A stretch of DNA of 64,000 nucleotides from Flaccisagitta enflata (GCA_965153355.1 OZ231127.1:25234001-25298000), one strand, 5' to 3'; positions 12,765 to 25,289 are shown, counted from the first letter of the stretch. Translations and numbers: made by a program. Notes: generated by a model from the sequence alone, not told the origin.

Positions 12765-13964
12765 TTACTCAGCGTGCTGTTCTATTGGGGAACATACTGC
12801 TTTGCAATGAATATAGAAACAAGCTATGGTCTTGAACATTTTTCTTACTCCTAAAATATCAAATTTACTGTTCCAAGACTTGGTAATAGAATCGCTTTTC
12901 AGGCGGTTACATCCAGAAATCCAGAAATTCAGAGATCTTTGTTTTTATTATAGTCCCAATGTTTCGATTCGCTCACAAATGATGAGACAAGATCATTCAT
13001 ATTGTAGTTTTATGTTGTTCCCCCAAAGTCTTTGAATTGCACCTAAAGGTCCATTTTGACTTTTGTGGCTTTTGTATGGCTCCCTCCATTTTTGCCTTAA
13101 CTTTCAATTATCCGAAAATTTATGAGATGGATCAATCTATCACAGCACTTAAAAAAGCCCAATATTCTTAGGCTGTGGATGACTTCATTTCCAAAAAAAA
13201 ACCCATTTGAATATTGGGACAGTGTATCGATTTTGCATTAACAAGATTAACAAGATACCGATATCATTACAGACACGCCATATTAGCGAGCTATGGTCAA
13301 GTGTATATTTCTAGGCGACTGGCCTATCAGACAGACTAACAGTAACAGTCTAAAATGAACGAAAGAACGTGAGATGGAAAATATTACATGATCAAGGAGA
13401 GAGATGTTTCTTACACAGCATCCTGTATACGAATGAATACTTGTAAGGGCCGATGTCTCCCCTCCCCGGAGGAATACATGATATATGTGAATTTATGGCT
13501 CCTTAACCAATCCAGAGTCTAGGAGCGGGACATTGCATAAAATTGGGCAAAGGTTTACAATTCCTCCCTGTAACTATGACAGCACAATTTCCCGGCCAGG
13601 CATCCCATCCATCCGTCTTGACTCTAACACCTGTCGCACAAAAGTAACACGTCAAGTAAAACTATGAAAAGCATAATTCTTGTTGGCCCAGCTACGTGAA
13701 ATTTAAACTTTGATAACCCAAAGGTAGTTTGGAGTAGTCAAAAATTGAAAATATATTTTTACCTTTTTTTTAGTTGCAATGTACTCAAATGCATCTTGTA
13801 ACGTAAGATTACGTAACATAAGATTACGTAAGGTTATAAAGCGATTTTTTCTCAAAGGGATGTAAGCAAATAGGGTTAATAGCACTAAATTTAATAACAA
13901 CTGGCCTTATCATTATCGTTTTTACTCACATCATCATTTTCCTCTCTTTTAGAAATACGAAATC
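12765..13964. other. Gene-free unique DNA
   Basis: AT-rich. No ORF, repeat or terminal inverted repeat that I can support. Confidence 0.6.
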
Positions 13965-14402
13965 TTGATTGAAATTCAGACCGTAGCTTCCAAACAATAT
14001 CTACCACCATAGTCTGAAATTTATGAAATTTGAAGATCACTAAGATGCATATGCTTATGCAAATTAGTCGATTAGACTAATTTGCATATCAAAAGTCAAC
14101 CTTTGAAAGGCGTGGCGCATCGAGCCGCATGAAGATAATCTAGGAGGTAAACAGCATTCAATCACATCTTTGATTTTGTATCTTAGAAAAAAATCAAAGA
14201 TGTGATTGAATGCGGTTTACCTCATAGATAATCTTCATGCGGCTCGATGCGCCACGCCTTTCAAAGGTTGACTTTTGATATGCAAATTAGTCTAATCGAC
14301 TAATTTGCATAAGCATATGCATCTTAGTGATCTTCAAATTTCATAAATTTCAGACTATGGTGGTAGATATTATTTGGAAGCTACGGTCTGAATTTCAATC
14401 AA
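13965..14402. repeat. Near-perfect 438-bp palindrome (long inverted repeat)
   Basis: Arms 13965-14177 and 14188-14402 match with about four differences over ~213 bases, separated by a spacer of about 10 bases. Each arm contains a smaller hairpin (ATGCAAATTAGTC...GACTAATTTGCAT). No TA or 8-bp target duplication is visible. A transcript would form a long double-stranded hairpin. It may be a foldback element or a recent inverted duplication. Confidence 0.9.
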
Positions 14403-14825
14403 TGAAGCGTTGCTTGTGCTATAATTCTGTGACAGGTGTTAGGTCAGGTTCGTTAGTGCTATTACCACAAGATACTCAATGAAAAACCAAATACTTTAGG
14501 AAATCAAAGCCTAATACACAGCAGAATGGTCGTGGACATTTGGGCAGGGAAAGTTATGTAATATTCGCTCGCAATTCAAAATTGTTACGGAGGGACCAAC
14601 AGACCAACCAACAGAGATAACAGGTCATTGGGTTACTTGCACTCAACTAAGAATTTTCATTTCTCTGACCGAAACAATTTTTTCCCCAAAATGTCATTTT
14701 TTAAAAAAATTAGTCATAAAACCCGGCCAAGGATTTGTCGATTTAGGACCAATTACTACTCAACTCGGGCGCCTCTAATCTTTCGCCATAATGTCTTTAG
14801 TCTTTAGTCTTTAGTCAATAGATTG

Positions 14826-14829
<4 letters not shown>

Positions 14830-14873
<44 letters not shown>
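14830..14873. repeat. (GA)n
   Basis: Uninterrupted GA run replacing the hairpin end of a family A element. Confidence 0.9.
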
Positions 14874-14875
<2 letters not shown>

Positions 14876-15029
14876 CCATTGGTCGATCGGTCCATGACAT
14901 TTAGTTGAAAAGTGCAATTTTGATAGTCTATGAGTGTTGCTGTACTTGGGGTGGGCGAAGGTGTGGATGAGGGTTGTGCGCCCCTGCCCACCCGTCCGCA
15001 ACTATATTGTGTCTCCGCGTTACTTGTTC
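14876..15029 (-). mobile_element. Family A element, partial
   Basis: TCCATTGGTCGATCGGTCCA ... GGTGTGGATGAGGGTTGTG, CCCCTGCCCACCCGTCCGCA. The hairpin end is replaced by the (GA)n tract. Confidence 0.5.
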
Positions 15030-15131
15030 TTGACAAATTCCGGTGATTGTTACCCTCGCCAATTTAACGGTTCGACAATCATGAATTAGTCCCTGTGTTA
15101 GTGTCAAACCCTGTAAGCACCTGGGGTGCTG

Positions 15132-15330
15132 CAAGAAGAAAAAGAAGAAGAAGAAGAAGAAGAAGAGGAAGATGAAGATGAAGAAGAAGAAGAAGAAGAA
15201 GAAGAAGGAGAAGAAGGAGAAGAAGAAGAAGAAGAAGAAGAAGATGAAGATGAAGAAGAAGAAGAAGAAGAAGAAGAAGAAGAAGACGAAGAAGAAGAAG
15301 AAGAAGAGGAAGATGAAGAAGAAGAAAAAA
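15132..15330. repeat. (GAA)n with GAT interruptions
   Basis: Encodes poly-Glu on one strand and poly-Phe/Leu on the other. No other sign of coding. Confidence 0.9.
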
Positions 15331-15759
15331 AGAATCTGCTTCAGCTGAGTCAACTCAAAGCTCACCGGCCCCATTTTGACTTTCACCTTCTCCCTCTCTG
15401 TGTCCACTGCTCCTCTGACTTATTCCACACTTATGTTTGGCCAAGTGAGTCTGTGCTAATTTATTTCTTTTGCTGGTTGAAGAAGGGGGAGGACTTCCCT
15501 CTAGGGGATCAGAGGAGGAATCCAGAATAAAACCTTTTTTTGTGACCGCTACTGAAAAAATCACCCAAAAAATCTAATAGAAAGAGAGATAGAAAAAAAA
15601 GAGACATTTATGTGAAGCCATCGCGGCTCGAGGGGAATTTATCCTTTGCGATCCTTATCATAACACCGGAAGGCCAGCAACGGGTAACAGGGACCCGTTT
15701 TGTGGGCATGGTCAGACGGTATGCCATACTCGACCAGTCAAGCTTATGTTGTTTGTTGT

Positions 15760-15957
15760 ATGTCGCGACTCTATACCCTCCTTTTTGGATCGTCGGTCCA
15801 TCGACCAGAACATCCATCGGTCCATCAGTGGGCCCATCCGTCCGTAAACCACTTACCTATTTGACTTTTTCAAGCTCTTTGTTCTCATCGCTTCTACCAA
15901 AATGTCCTCGTGACCTTTTTCTCTCACTGCCACGTGACCGGGGTAGTCGTGTATGGA
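15760..15957 (-). mobile_element. Family A element, degenerate
   Basis: TGTCGCGACTCTATACCCTC, (GTCC/ATCC)n ... CACTGCCACGTGACCGGGGT and AGTCGTGTATGG. Confidence 0.5.
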
Positions 15958-16800
15958 ATCCAGCTCGCGATTTGATGATGGAGGGTTCAAAAATTTCTTC
16001 CCAATTCTTTGATAAAACTCAAGTTCGCAATTTAGATAAAAATCATACGCTTGATCTTCCTTTTACACCTTACGTCTGTTGGCCTGTTTGGCCTTGTTTC
16101 GGGGGAAAAACTCTGCGGAACCCAGTTCAATTTGGCCTCGCGTCGTTCGTCAGTGAGTATGAGACCCTTGGAAACATTGCCAAATTGATTGCCGACACTT
16201 TTGGATGAAATCCATGAAACCGACGCATTTGAGGGGCTTATTCATTAGCTGAATAATCTACTTTGCTTAGTTGGCCTTTTGCTAGGACACACCTGAGAGG
16301 CGAGAGGCGGCGCCTTTTGGAAATATTTGAAATCTCTGTAATGTTCTTATGTAGAAAACCCACATGGCATATCATGCAGCTCCGAATCTTTGAAGATTTT
16401 GAACACCTAACCTGGGCACCATGACTTAACTGTTCGCCCATCGGTTTCGTTTCAGACCCTGTGGGCTGATTCTGTTTCAAAAGCAGCTCAAATGTTGTTA
16501 CCTTTCAAAGGAAGGAAAAAAAACGGATTTCTTTAGTTGAGGGAAAATTCAAGTTGGGATTCTCCAATGTAATATGATTATGACAAGCCAGGTGAGTACT
16601 TATACTCAAAAAAACACAAGAAATCAAAATAGTTCGAAAACACCGACCCTCGCCAGTCAATTTATATGTTTTTTTTTTTACGTTGGCGCAATTCAACTCT
16701 CATATTGCATGTTGCAAAGAAAAGTCTTGATATCTTGTATCTTATGCGCAAGGACGCATTTATTTGGAGGCACATTTCATCTGCGATGTCAACTTGAGCA

Positions 16801-17167
16801 CATTTTATCTTCCATGTCAATACACAAGCGCAAGTGGCGCCATTATCATCTTGCAGAACGTATTCCATCTTCCATGTCAATCTATGAGCATTGATGGCGC
16901 CGTTAATATCTCACAGAGCACATTCCATCTTTCATGCTAATCCATGAGCATTAATGGCGCCATTATTATCTTGCAGAGCACATTCTATCTTCTGTGCTAA
17001 TCCTCGAGCATTAATGGCGCCATTATTATCTCGCAGAGCACATTCCATCTTCCGTGCTAATCCACGAGCGTTAATGGCGCCATTATTATCTCGCAGAGCA
17101 CATACCATCTTCCATGTTAATCCACGAGCGTTAATGGCGCCATTATTATCTCGCAGAGCACATTCCA
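16801..17167. repeat. 60-bp minisatellite, six copies
   Basis: Units of the type GCATTAATGGCGCCATTATT...CAGAGCACATTCCATCTTCC in exact 60-base register; a decayed unit precedes at 16741. Both strands stay open because 60 is divisible by three. Confidence 0.85.
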
Positions 17168-17201
17168 CCGGTTTCTTTTCATTTCCTTGCCTCGAAACAA
17201 G

Positions 17202-17256
17202 AAATGACGGAGACAAGAAGGAATTTCTGCCGTCGTCAGTGAACGACGAAGCAGAA
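17202..17256 (+). CDS. Candidate small coding exon
   Basis: The open stretch NDGDKKEFLPSSVNDEAE lies between CGAAACAAG (possible acceptor) and GCAGAA|GTAAAA (possible donor). It sits directly after the 60-bp minisatellite. The evidence is composition and splice-like ends only. Confidence 0.18.
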
Positions 17257-17697
17257 GTAAAAAAAAAGTAAAGAAAAGCAAAGAAAGGAAAAGAAAAGAA
17301 AGAAAAGAAAGAAAAGAAAGGAAAAGAAAAGAGAGGAGCAAAGATGAGATGACGTCGCCTCGTCGGTGACAAGAATGACATAGTAAGATGGGGGGCAGAC
17401 CTGTTGAGAAAGGAGAAAGAGGGGAAGAAGGGAAGAGAGATAGATAAAGTGTAGAGGAATGGCAAAGGGAGAAATAGATGAGGAATGGAGATAATAGGAG
17501 AGAGTTGAAACAAGGCCGATAACACGGGCCGATAACACGGGCCAATACGGTGCTATAGAAGGATTCCACTTGAACGTTACCAACGGATCGACCAAACTGC
17601 CAAGGTGCGCTGACGTTCCGAGAAAAAGAGGATTCTTTTGATTTAATTAGATTATGGACATGTTTTAGTTGACCATGAATCATTTACCTTTATAAGC

Positions 17698-17698
17698 A

Positions 17699-17781
<83 letters not shown>

Positions 17782-17795
17782 TTCTGTCTTTCTAT
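17698..17795. repeat. (TCTG)n
   Basis: About 22 TCTG units. Confidence 0.95.
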
Positions 17796-17932
17796 CTGTT
17801 TGATCGTCTGTTTTGGATCCTGCTGGCGCCACATCACGGTTACCCTTTAGCAGTCACCTTCAGTCTGTTAGTTTAGTAAATCAGTTTCTATCTCACTGCT
17901 TTGGTTTGACTTCTTTTCGCTGTTTCCCTCTA

Positions 17933-18113
17933 CAGTGGAGCACCACTAGACAGTGCAGCCAGTAGAGTGCACCCGCTAATAAGGCATAACCGCCCATAAA
18001 GCATTCAACCTACTGTTCCATGAGAGATTTCGTTTTTACATCAATATTGGTAATGAGGCAACTTTTTGCATGTTGTTCAGTCCCTTGCAGTGCGCTCCTG
18101 TGAAGCTCACCTG
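17933..18113. mobile_element. TA-flanked MITE, 181 bp
   Basis: TA, CAGTGGAGCACCAC ... GTGAAGCTCACCTG, TA. The interior GCACCCGCTAATAAGGCATA is shared with the element at 40887. Confidence 0.6.
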
Positions 18114-18195
18114 TAGTTCTGTATTTGAATCTGTCCGTGTTTGTCTTCGCCTATGATCCCGTGTCTCTATCTTTGTCTTTGTCTCTGTCTCTGTT

Positions 18196-18202
18196 ATTCA
18201 GA

Positions 18203-18268
<66 letters not shown>
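18196..18268. repeat. (CT)n
   Basis: CT run with one TTT break. Confidence 0.9.
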
Positions 18269-18269
<1 letters not shown>

Positions 18270-18413
18270 ATTCACATTCAAATTGTTTCGAGGGGAAAAA
18301 GTTGTTGTCTCTAACCACCTTAACTGGAGATGAGACGAAGCCAAAAGAATTCAAGAAATTGATTCCCATTTGAATACTTTTTTAATTTCTTTGTTTTACC
18401 AGTGGCCATTGAA

Positions 18414-18522
18414 ACAAGGGCGGATACACGGGCCAAGACGGTGCGCCAGACGTTTTTAACTCAAGCGACCGACCAACCAACAGATAGAGCGAGACATAGA
18501 GGTGCGTTTGCGCACCTAAAAA
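18414..18522 (+). mobile_element. Family A element, GGTGCGCC subfamily, 109 bp
   Basis: ACAAGGGCGGATACACGGGC, then AGACGGTGCGCCAGACG, and the hairpin end GAGGTGCGTTTGCGCACCTAAAAA. GGTGCGC near the left end is complementary to GCGCACC in the hairpin. Confidence 0.75.
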
Positions 18523-18654
18523 CGGAAAAACATTTAAATTTCTGATATTTTTTTTTGACAATTCACTCGGGGTTTCTTTGTTTTATAATTGACTTGCATT
18601 GTATCTTTTTGTTTCACGCTGTAGTGCCTGAGGTGATCAAGACAATGATAAAAC

Positions 18655-18690
<36 letters not shown>

Positions 18691-18975
18691 AAACTAGAAA
18701 AGCCGGCGTATAGGCAGAAATCGAGTAAGAAATTAGAGATGTTAAGCACGGATATGATTCCTTTATTGTGAAAAAAAGAACACGGCCAATTAATTGATTT
18801 CAAAAGCCATTTCCTTGGCAGAAGCAAAAGAAAGAGTTATCGATTATCAGGTGGAACAAAAGGAAAACGAAGAATTCTTATTGAACTTCGATACTGACAA
18901 TTTATATAGATACACCGTCTCTGGCACACACACCTACACGTGAAAACACATAAACACAGACACAGTCAGACATAT

Positions 18976-19000
18976 AGACACACAAACACACACACACACA

Positions 19001-19040
<40 letters not shown>
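18976..19040. repeat. (CA)n
   Basis: CA run immediately before the candidate exon at 19041. Confidence 0.9.
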
Positions 19041-19043
<3 letters not shown>

Positions 19044-19194
19044 TGGCGCTGATGGGATCAAGGACCTGCCAGTGATCGATGAAATTGTCACGAAGTCCTT
19101 CAACGGCGACGATGAAGTTCTTGACTCATCGAGTTTCCTTCGCTTAATGACAAAAGAAAAACGTAAAAGGAAGTCAACAGGAAAAAGAATTAGG
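19041..19194 (+). CDS. Candidate coding exon, EF-hand-like segment
   Basis: Immediately after a (CA)n tract the plus strand reads IKDLPVIDEIVTKSFNGDDE, then VLDSSSFLRLMTKEKRKRK. This recalls the last half of an EF-hand, but the calcium loop is degenerate. A possible donor is AGG|GTAGTC at 19195; no convincing acceptor is visible. It could be an early exon of the plus-strand coiled-coil gene. Confidence 0.35.
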
Positions 19195-20921
19195 GTAGTC
19201 CTAGTCGTCGCACGCGTTGGGCAGGGGCACTGGGGCGGTCACGCGAAAACCACGTACATCATATCAAGTCGCGTGCGTGTTAGGGCAACGAAACCAACAA
19301 CATTAGGAAAACCAGTCAGCAATGAGTCACTTTTGAGATGGGATGATGGAACCCCTTCATTATGTACGGGACACAAGAAAGACTAGCCGGGTACAGTTAG
19401 GCATGGACATCGTTGCAATAAATGGCATCTATTGAGCCAAAATGGATGGGCAAATGGACGGACGCCCGGAAAATAGAAAATCAGGCAGAAGAACAGGTAG
19501 AACAGTTATTCGAGGATAGCACATGGACAGCGGTATTCGATGGGGCGGGCGGACGGGGCAGGGCAGGACAGTGACTAAAGTTGCGTAATAGTTCGGAAGT
19601 GTCAAAATGCGGAAGCACGCAGTGTTTGTTTGTTTGTTTGCTTTTTATTTGGTATATAGAGCCGTAGATGCAGCTCTCCTTCTAAAAACTCATTATCTCC
19701 ATGCCTCGAGGCGCGACCATCGTATATGAGAACGTATCGATTGTTTGTTGGGTATAGATTTGTTTTCAAAGGGAATTAATCAAATGATTTTTTTTTTAAA
19801 AAGCGAAGAGTGAAATAGTTTCCAACACAGAGAATGCGCCACATTCGTTCTGATTAACATCATTCTTTTTTCCCCCTTCCTCTCATTTATCTTCGTTTTA
19901 TCGACCAAACGCGACTCTTTTTTTTGTTTTTGTTATCCAAATTCCCTAAGAACGCCAATCAAGGCGACAAAAAACTGAAACCCGGTGTTTTTAGGATGGA
20001 AAGAGGGATGGAAAGGTACGTATGTGTGTGTGGGTATGTGAGGGGAGAGGGGGGGGCTTTTTTGAAAGTCCTTTTGAGCGCAAAGTAATTAAAGTCAGGC
20101 GTGGCGTGGTATTCAAAAGGAAAATAAAGTGTCTGGGTAACTGGGCGTGGAATGGCGTATGTAACGTATGAAACGTTACATTTGTTTTTCTCGTCGTCTA
20201 GCAGGTGTTGATGCGAGGTGAATGACGCGAGCATGTCTGGAGTATTTGTGTCGTTATTTGTTGTTTTTATCGATCATCGTTTTTTGGAATGAAGGGTCAT
20301 GGTTTGGCTCTAGAGTCTCATAAGTTCCTAAGAAATGGACAGGGGGAGGTGGTAGGCAATCTTAACATTTAATAGTCGCTAAAGCCTTAGATGGTCAGCA
20401 GTACCCGTGACCTGTGGTTGTGACTGTGATTGTAGTTGAAGTTGAGGGAGGGAGCAGGGCAGCGGCCTCAAGGGGGTCAAACACCTATGCGTTCACACCA
20501 AGGCCGGGCGATTCGTATTGGGTATTGTATTGTATTTACAATACTTGTAAGTATTGGGTTTACCCAATACTTACTATGGGTATTGTTATTTTCTCAATAC
20601 AATACAATACAATAATTTTTTTGAGAAAATAGTGGAATTCTTAGGAAGGTCAAACAAACTGGTTAAAAATAAAACTAAGGAACAAGAAGAGGATAAGGTA
20701 AGGTGGATGAAGAGAGATCGATTTTTTAGGAAGTGCAGAAAAAAAGTGAAGAAGAAGAGGATGAGATTTGGAAGATGCAGAGGATGAGGAGGATGAGGAG
20801 GAGGAAAGATCGATTTTCCCTCAGATCTAATCCTGGGTCAGTACACTCAAGGGAAAGAAAGACAAGAGAGAGAAGAGACAGACAGGACAGAGAGAAAATA
20901 GAAGACAGAAAAAAAGAAGAT

Positions 20922-20924
<3 letters not shown>

Positions 20925-20974
<50 letters not shown>

Positions 20975-20980
20975 ACAACA
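20925..20980. repeat. (CA)n
   Basis: CA run inside the hAT-like element at 20499-21678. Confidence 0.9.
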
Positions 20981-21072
20981 CAAACACATAAAAAATTACC
21001 TGTAAGAAAAAAAAATATTGATATATGAAAGTTAAAAATATATTCAAAAATTGTTTTTTGATCAAGCATATA

Positions 21073-21483
21073 ATAGTCGCAAAAGCGTTAGATGGTCAGC
21101 GGTACCCGTGCCCTGTTTAAGTGGGTTGTGGTAAAAGTTGAGGGGGGAGCAGGGCAGCGGCCTTGAAAGGGTCGATGACCTATGCTTTCACACATATGGG
21201 GAATTTTCTCCTCCTCCTTCTCCTTCTCCTCCGCACCCCCCCTCCCCCAAACCTCGAGGCCCATATCCCAGCCTCGCAGCCCATATCCCAGCCTCGAGGC
21301 GCAAACCCCAGTCTTGAGGCCCAAATCCCTTGAGGCTGGAATTAGGGCCTTGGGGTTGGGATCTGGGCCTCAAGACTGGGATTTGGGCCTCGAGGCTGAG
21401 ATATAGGCCTCGAGGCTTGGGGGAGGGGGGTACGAAGAAGAAGTGAAAGCATAGGTCATTGACCCCTTCGGGGCCGCTGCCCA
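21073..21483 (+). mobile_element. Family B element nested in the hAT-like element
   Basis: Start TAGTCGCAAAAGCGTTAGAT, then CAGCGGTACCCGTGCCCTG. Arms are GGGCAGCGGCC...GTCGATGACCTATGC and their complement. The ~20-bp core repeat flips orientation in the middle (near 21332), so the element is nearly palindromic. Confidence 0.8.
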
Positions 21484-22180
21484 ACGAGTTAAAGCTTCAA
21501 CTATTTAATCAAGATTCAACAAAGATCTTTTATTAAGTGAATCAAAATATTGTTACATATTGGGTACAATTCTTTAAGATATTGTATTGTATTGGTATTG
21601 TATTGTATTGGCCCAATACTTTGAAAAATTGTATAGTGTATTGTATTGTTAAAGAAAATGCAAAATCGCCCGGGCTTGGTTCACACATGTGAGGAATTTT
21701 CTTCTCCTCCTCCACCTCATCCTTCTCCTTCTGGGGTGAGGGTTGCGGGGCTTGCATTGGGTCTCAAGGCTAGGATTTTGGTTCATGGTTGAGATTTGGC
21801 CTTAAAACTTCAAAATTGGTCCTCAAGGCTGGGATTTGGGCCTCTCGGCTAGATTTTAGTTAGAAGGGGGGGAAGAAGAAGGAGAAGGAGGAGAAGCTAG
21901 AAAGAGGAGGAGGAGAAAGTTCCCCATAAGTGTGAAAGCGAAGGTCATCGACCCCTTTGGAGCCGCTGCCCAACAAAAAACATGAGTATAAATGTGTATG
22001 TGCTCTGTTGATGCTAAACTAGTAAACAACCAACCAACAATGATATAACTTACATCATGTCAGTGTGAAGAAGCTGAGGGAATTTGTCTTAGATGCAAAC
22101 TCAATGTTTTTTGTTAAAAGTATTGTTTTCCGTGTCATTGGAAACTTAGGAAAAGAAAGAAAGTGACAGTAGGAGACAAG

Positions 22181-22217
<37 letters not shown>

Positions 22218-22569
22218 AATGAACGAAGACAAAGAAAATACACTGACACACTGACGCATGAACAACGACAGGTAAGGACAGAGAAGTTGTACATGAAATT
22301 AAGATGCCATTGAAAACGTGGAAAGTGTGATTTCATATTTTTTTGCATGGGTGACCATATTTGCTTTTCATTGAGTACTAAATCCTGTGTCAAAAATGGC
22401 GCATTAACTCTTTCTTAAAGCCGTCTGCGGTCCATTTATTAGAAACGAAATGAAATGATGAACAAAGGAAACGAAAATAAGAGAAAGAAAAGAGAGAGAA
22501 AAAAAAGTAACGCGGGTTTACGGTATCGTCGTAGATGGATGGACAGGGACGTATGATCCCCATTTCTGA

Positions 22570-22800
22570 TTTTGCTTGGTTGAAATTGGACGTATGGTGA
22601 AATGGTGATACCAACAAGTTTTCTGTTCATATTCTTGTTCTTTTCTATTCTGTCAGAATACGTGTATTTGCTTGGTTGAAATTGGGCGCATGGTAAATTG
22701 GTGAGACAAACCAATCATTTTTGTTCTTGCCCTTTTCTATTCTGTCAGCATACCTGAACTTGCTTAGTCAGAATTGGACGCATGGTGCTACCTTACCTAC
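22570..22800. repeat. ~94-bp tandem repeat, 2.4 copies
   Basis: CTTGGTTGAAATTGGACG and TTCTATTCTGTCAG recur near 22576, 22671 and 22763. Confidence 0.6.
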
Positions 22801-22875
22801 CTACGCTACCTACCTACCTTACCTACCCTTCGAGATGTCGGTTCTTGCTCTTTTTTTTTCGGCTTTTCTCCGCAG

Positions 22876-22951
22876 TGAAAGTCCTCCAGTTTCACCAGAC
22901 AAAATCTGCGACACGTTCTCAGGAGGACGCCAGCCTCATTACACCAACTTC

Positions 22952-22955
<4 letters not shown>
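22876..22955 (+). CDS. Candidate coding exon running into a (CT)n tract
   Basis: A strong acceptor (CTTTTTTTTTCGGCTTTTCTCCGCAG) precedes an open stretch that can read KVLQFHQTKSATRSQEDASL and onward. No donor is visible before the long (CT)n block, so the 3' boundary is unknown. It could belong to the plus-strand coiled-coil gene or be chance. Confidence 0.28.
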
Positions 22956-23229
<274 letters not shown>

Positions 23230-23304
23230 GTCTGTCTGTCTGTTTGTCGGTCTGTCTGTCTGCTTGTTCGTCTGACTGTCTCTCTCTGTCTCCGTCTCTG
23301 TCTC

Positions 23305-23850
23305 TTTTTGGGCAGCGGCCCCAAAGGGCCGATGTCCTGTAGAACACAGGGGGGAATTTCCAGACGTCCGTCCTTCCGTCCGTCCGTCCGTCCGTCCGTC
23401 CGTCCCCCCCCGTTGGCCATCAAGGCCTCAAATTTGACCTCCCAGCCCTCAATTTTGCCCTCCAGGCCTCAAATTGGCCTTCCAGGCTCCAAATCAGCCC
23501 CCCCCCCTCCGGCTCAAATCTGACCTTCAGACCTCATTTCTGTCCTCCAGACCTTCGAATAGCCCTCCAAGCATCAAATCAGCCCTCCAAGCATCAAATC
23601 TGCCCTCCAAGGCTCAAATTTGCCCTCCAAACCTCAAATCTGCTCTCCAAGCCCTGATTCTGCCCTCCAGCTTTCAAATACGCCTTCGGTGGCCTAAATC
23701 AGTCATCTAAGGCCTGAAATATGCCCCTCCAGGACGTCTGGAAATTCCCCCCTGTGTTCTACAGGACATCGGCCCTTTAGGGCCGCTGCCCTGCCCTCAC
23801 TCCACTTCTTTACTGGATCACTCCCGGCAGGGCATCGGGTACCGCTGACC
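23305..23850 (-). mobile_element. Family B element, TCCTGTAGAACACAGG variant
   Basis: Left arm GGGCAGCGGCCCCAAAGGGC and GTCCTGTAGAACACAGG; right arm the exact complement. The core is a ~20-bp repeat of GCCCTCCAAGCCTCAAATCT type. Confidence 0.75.
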
Positions 23851-23929
23851 ATGTGCGATCCTTGGATGACTAGTTGTCTCTCACTTCCTCTCTGTCTCTG
23901 TCTCTCTGTCTGTTCTCTCTGTCTCTCTG

Positions 23930-24029
<100 letters not shown>

Positions 24030-24183
24030 AGCTGTCTTTTTCTCAGTCACTCATGGGAAGACATCATTACGCTATCTCGCTCTGTTACTCCTGTCTATCT
24101 GTCTGTCTGTCTGTCTATCTGTCTATCTGTCTGTCGGTCTGCTTTTCATTTTGTCCGCCAACGCCACAATTTTTCGATGTCCT

Positions 24184-24397
24184 TTTAGTCCCGGAATAGC
24201 GACTGTATAAGGGGATTTGTCCGTTGGTCCGTTGGTCCATGGGTCAGTGGTAATCGACTTGAAAAGTGCAAAAATGAGTGTGTGCTTCGTGGAGGGGGAG
24301 GGGTTGGGGTATTGGGGTTGAGGTTGGGGTGTGGATGGGAGTAGGACGCCCCTGCCCACCCGTCCACGTCGATAGTGTCACCTCGAGTTCCTTGTTC
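24184..24397 (-). mobile_element. Family A element, GGTTGGGGTGTGGATGG subtype
   Basis: TTTAGTCCCGGAATAGCGAC, (GTTG/GTCC)n, GAGGTTGGGGTGTGGATGGG, CCCCTGCCCACCCGTCCACG and TTCCTTGTT. Confidence 0.6.
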
Positions 24398-24586
24398 TAT
24401 CATCGTTTTTATGCGAACCAGCTCACAAACTCGTCTTGTCTCCTTCGTCTCTCTGCAATTGTTGTATCCCTTTTATCGTCAAGGCTATGTTTATTCTGTG
24501 GCAGTGCTAGGTCTGTCTCCGTCTACCTGTCTAACTTTCGATTTGTCTGTCTGTGTCAATCTCTATCTTCTATCTCGCTTTCCAAG

Positions 24587-24806
<220 letters not shown>

Positions 24807-24944
24807 GTTTTTCTTATCTCTCTTATTCTCATTACGCCTCCTGCCACGCTTTCTATTCCTAATTCAAAGGGAAAATAACTAAGCGGAACGTCATTTTGCG
24901 CGGAAGAAGGAATATTCTTTTTTTTTCTTTTTTTCTAATCTCCC

Positions 24945-25215
24945 TATCTATTCTTTTTCTTTCTTCCATTCTTTTTTGTTTCGCCGCAGTTATAGAATAC
25001 ATCTACGAGCCTCTCTGAATTTAACAATTTCAACAACACAACACAAGAAGAAGTCTTTTTCTGTCTCTCCCTTTTTCACCGTTTTCTTTTTTCTTTTTCT
25101 CTTAACTCTATCGCAGACCATTCTTTCTCTGTATTTCACAACAACACAAAGTAAAGATGTTTTCTTCTCAAGTGCTCCCTTATAAGGCCTGATTCACTGT
25201 TTTCTTTTCTTTATT
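24945..25215. repeat. Tandem copies of an acceptor-like segment
   Basis: Three stretches of T/C-rich DNA each end in a splice-acceptor-like GCAG (24989, 25112, 25229) and are followed by CACAACAACACAA-type sequence, the last just before the 25469 exon. Confidence 0.45.
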
Positions 25216-25249
25216 TTTCCATTGCAGATAAATAATATATCTGTATATC

Positions 25250-25289
<40 letters not shown>

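Larger units (their letters stand above)
20499..21678. mobile_element. hAT-like element, 1180 bp
   Basis: Termini CAAGGCCGGGCGATT / AATCGCCCGGGCTTG are flanked by GTTCACAC at 20491-20498 and 21679-21686. Subterminal GTATTGTATTG repeats are present on both sides. It holds a family B element (21073-21483), a (CA)n tract and no transposase. Confidence 0.8.
20373..21973 (+). mobile_element. Family B element split by a hAT-like element
   Basis: It starts TAGTCGCTAAAGCCTTAGAT and GGTCAGCAGTACCC, then GGGCAGCGGCC. It resumes after 21686 with (CTCC)n and ends GTCATCGACCCCTTTGGAGC, CGCTGCCCAA. Confidence 0.75.

Noticed and set aside
15126-15530. Poly-Glu ORF, and an exon-like piece after it with donor CCAAGTGAGT
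   Set aside because: (GAA)n microsatellite. The piece after it has a good donor but no pyrimidine tract, and the opposite strand is equally open.
15612-16208. 198-codon open frame on the plus strand
   Set aside because: Its middle is a degenerate family A element; the ends show no family motif or splice support.
16932-17525. 197-codon minus-strand frame with 20-residue repeats
   Set aside because: Produced by the 60-bp minisatellite followed by purine-rich DNA.
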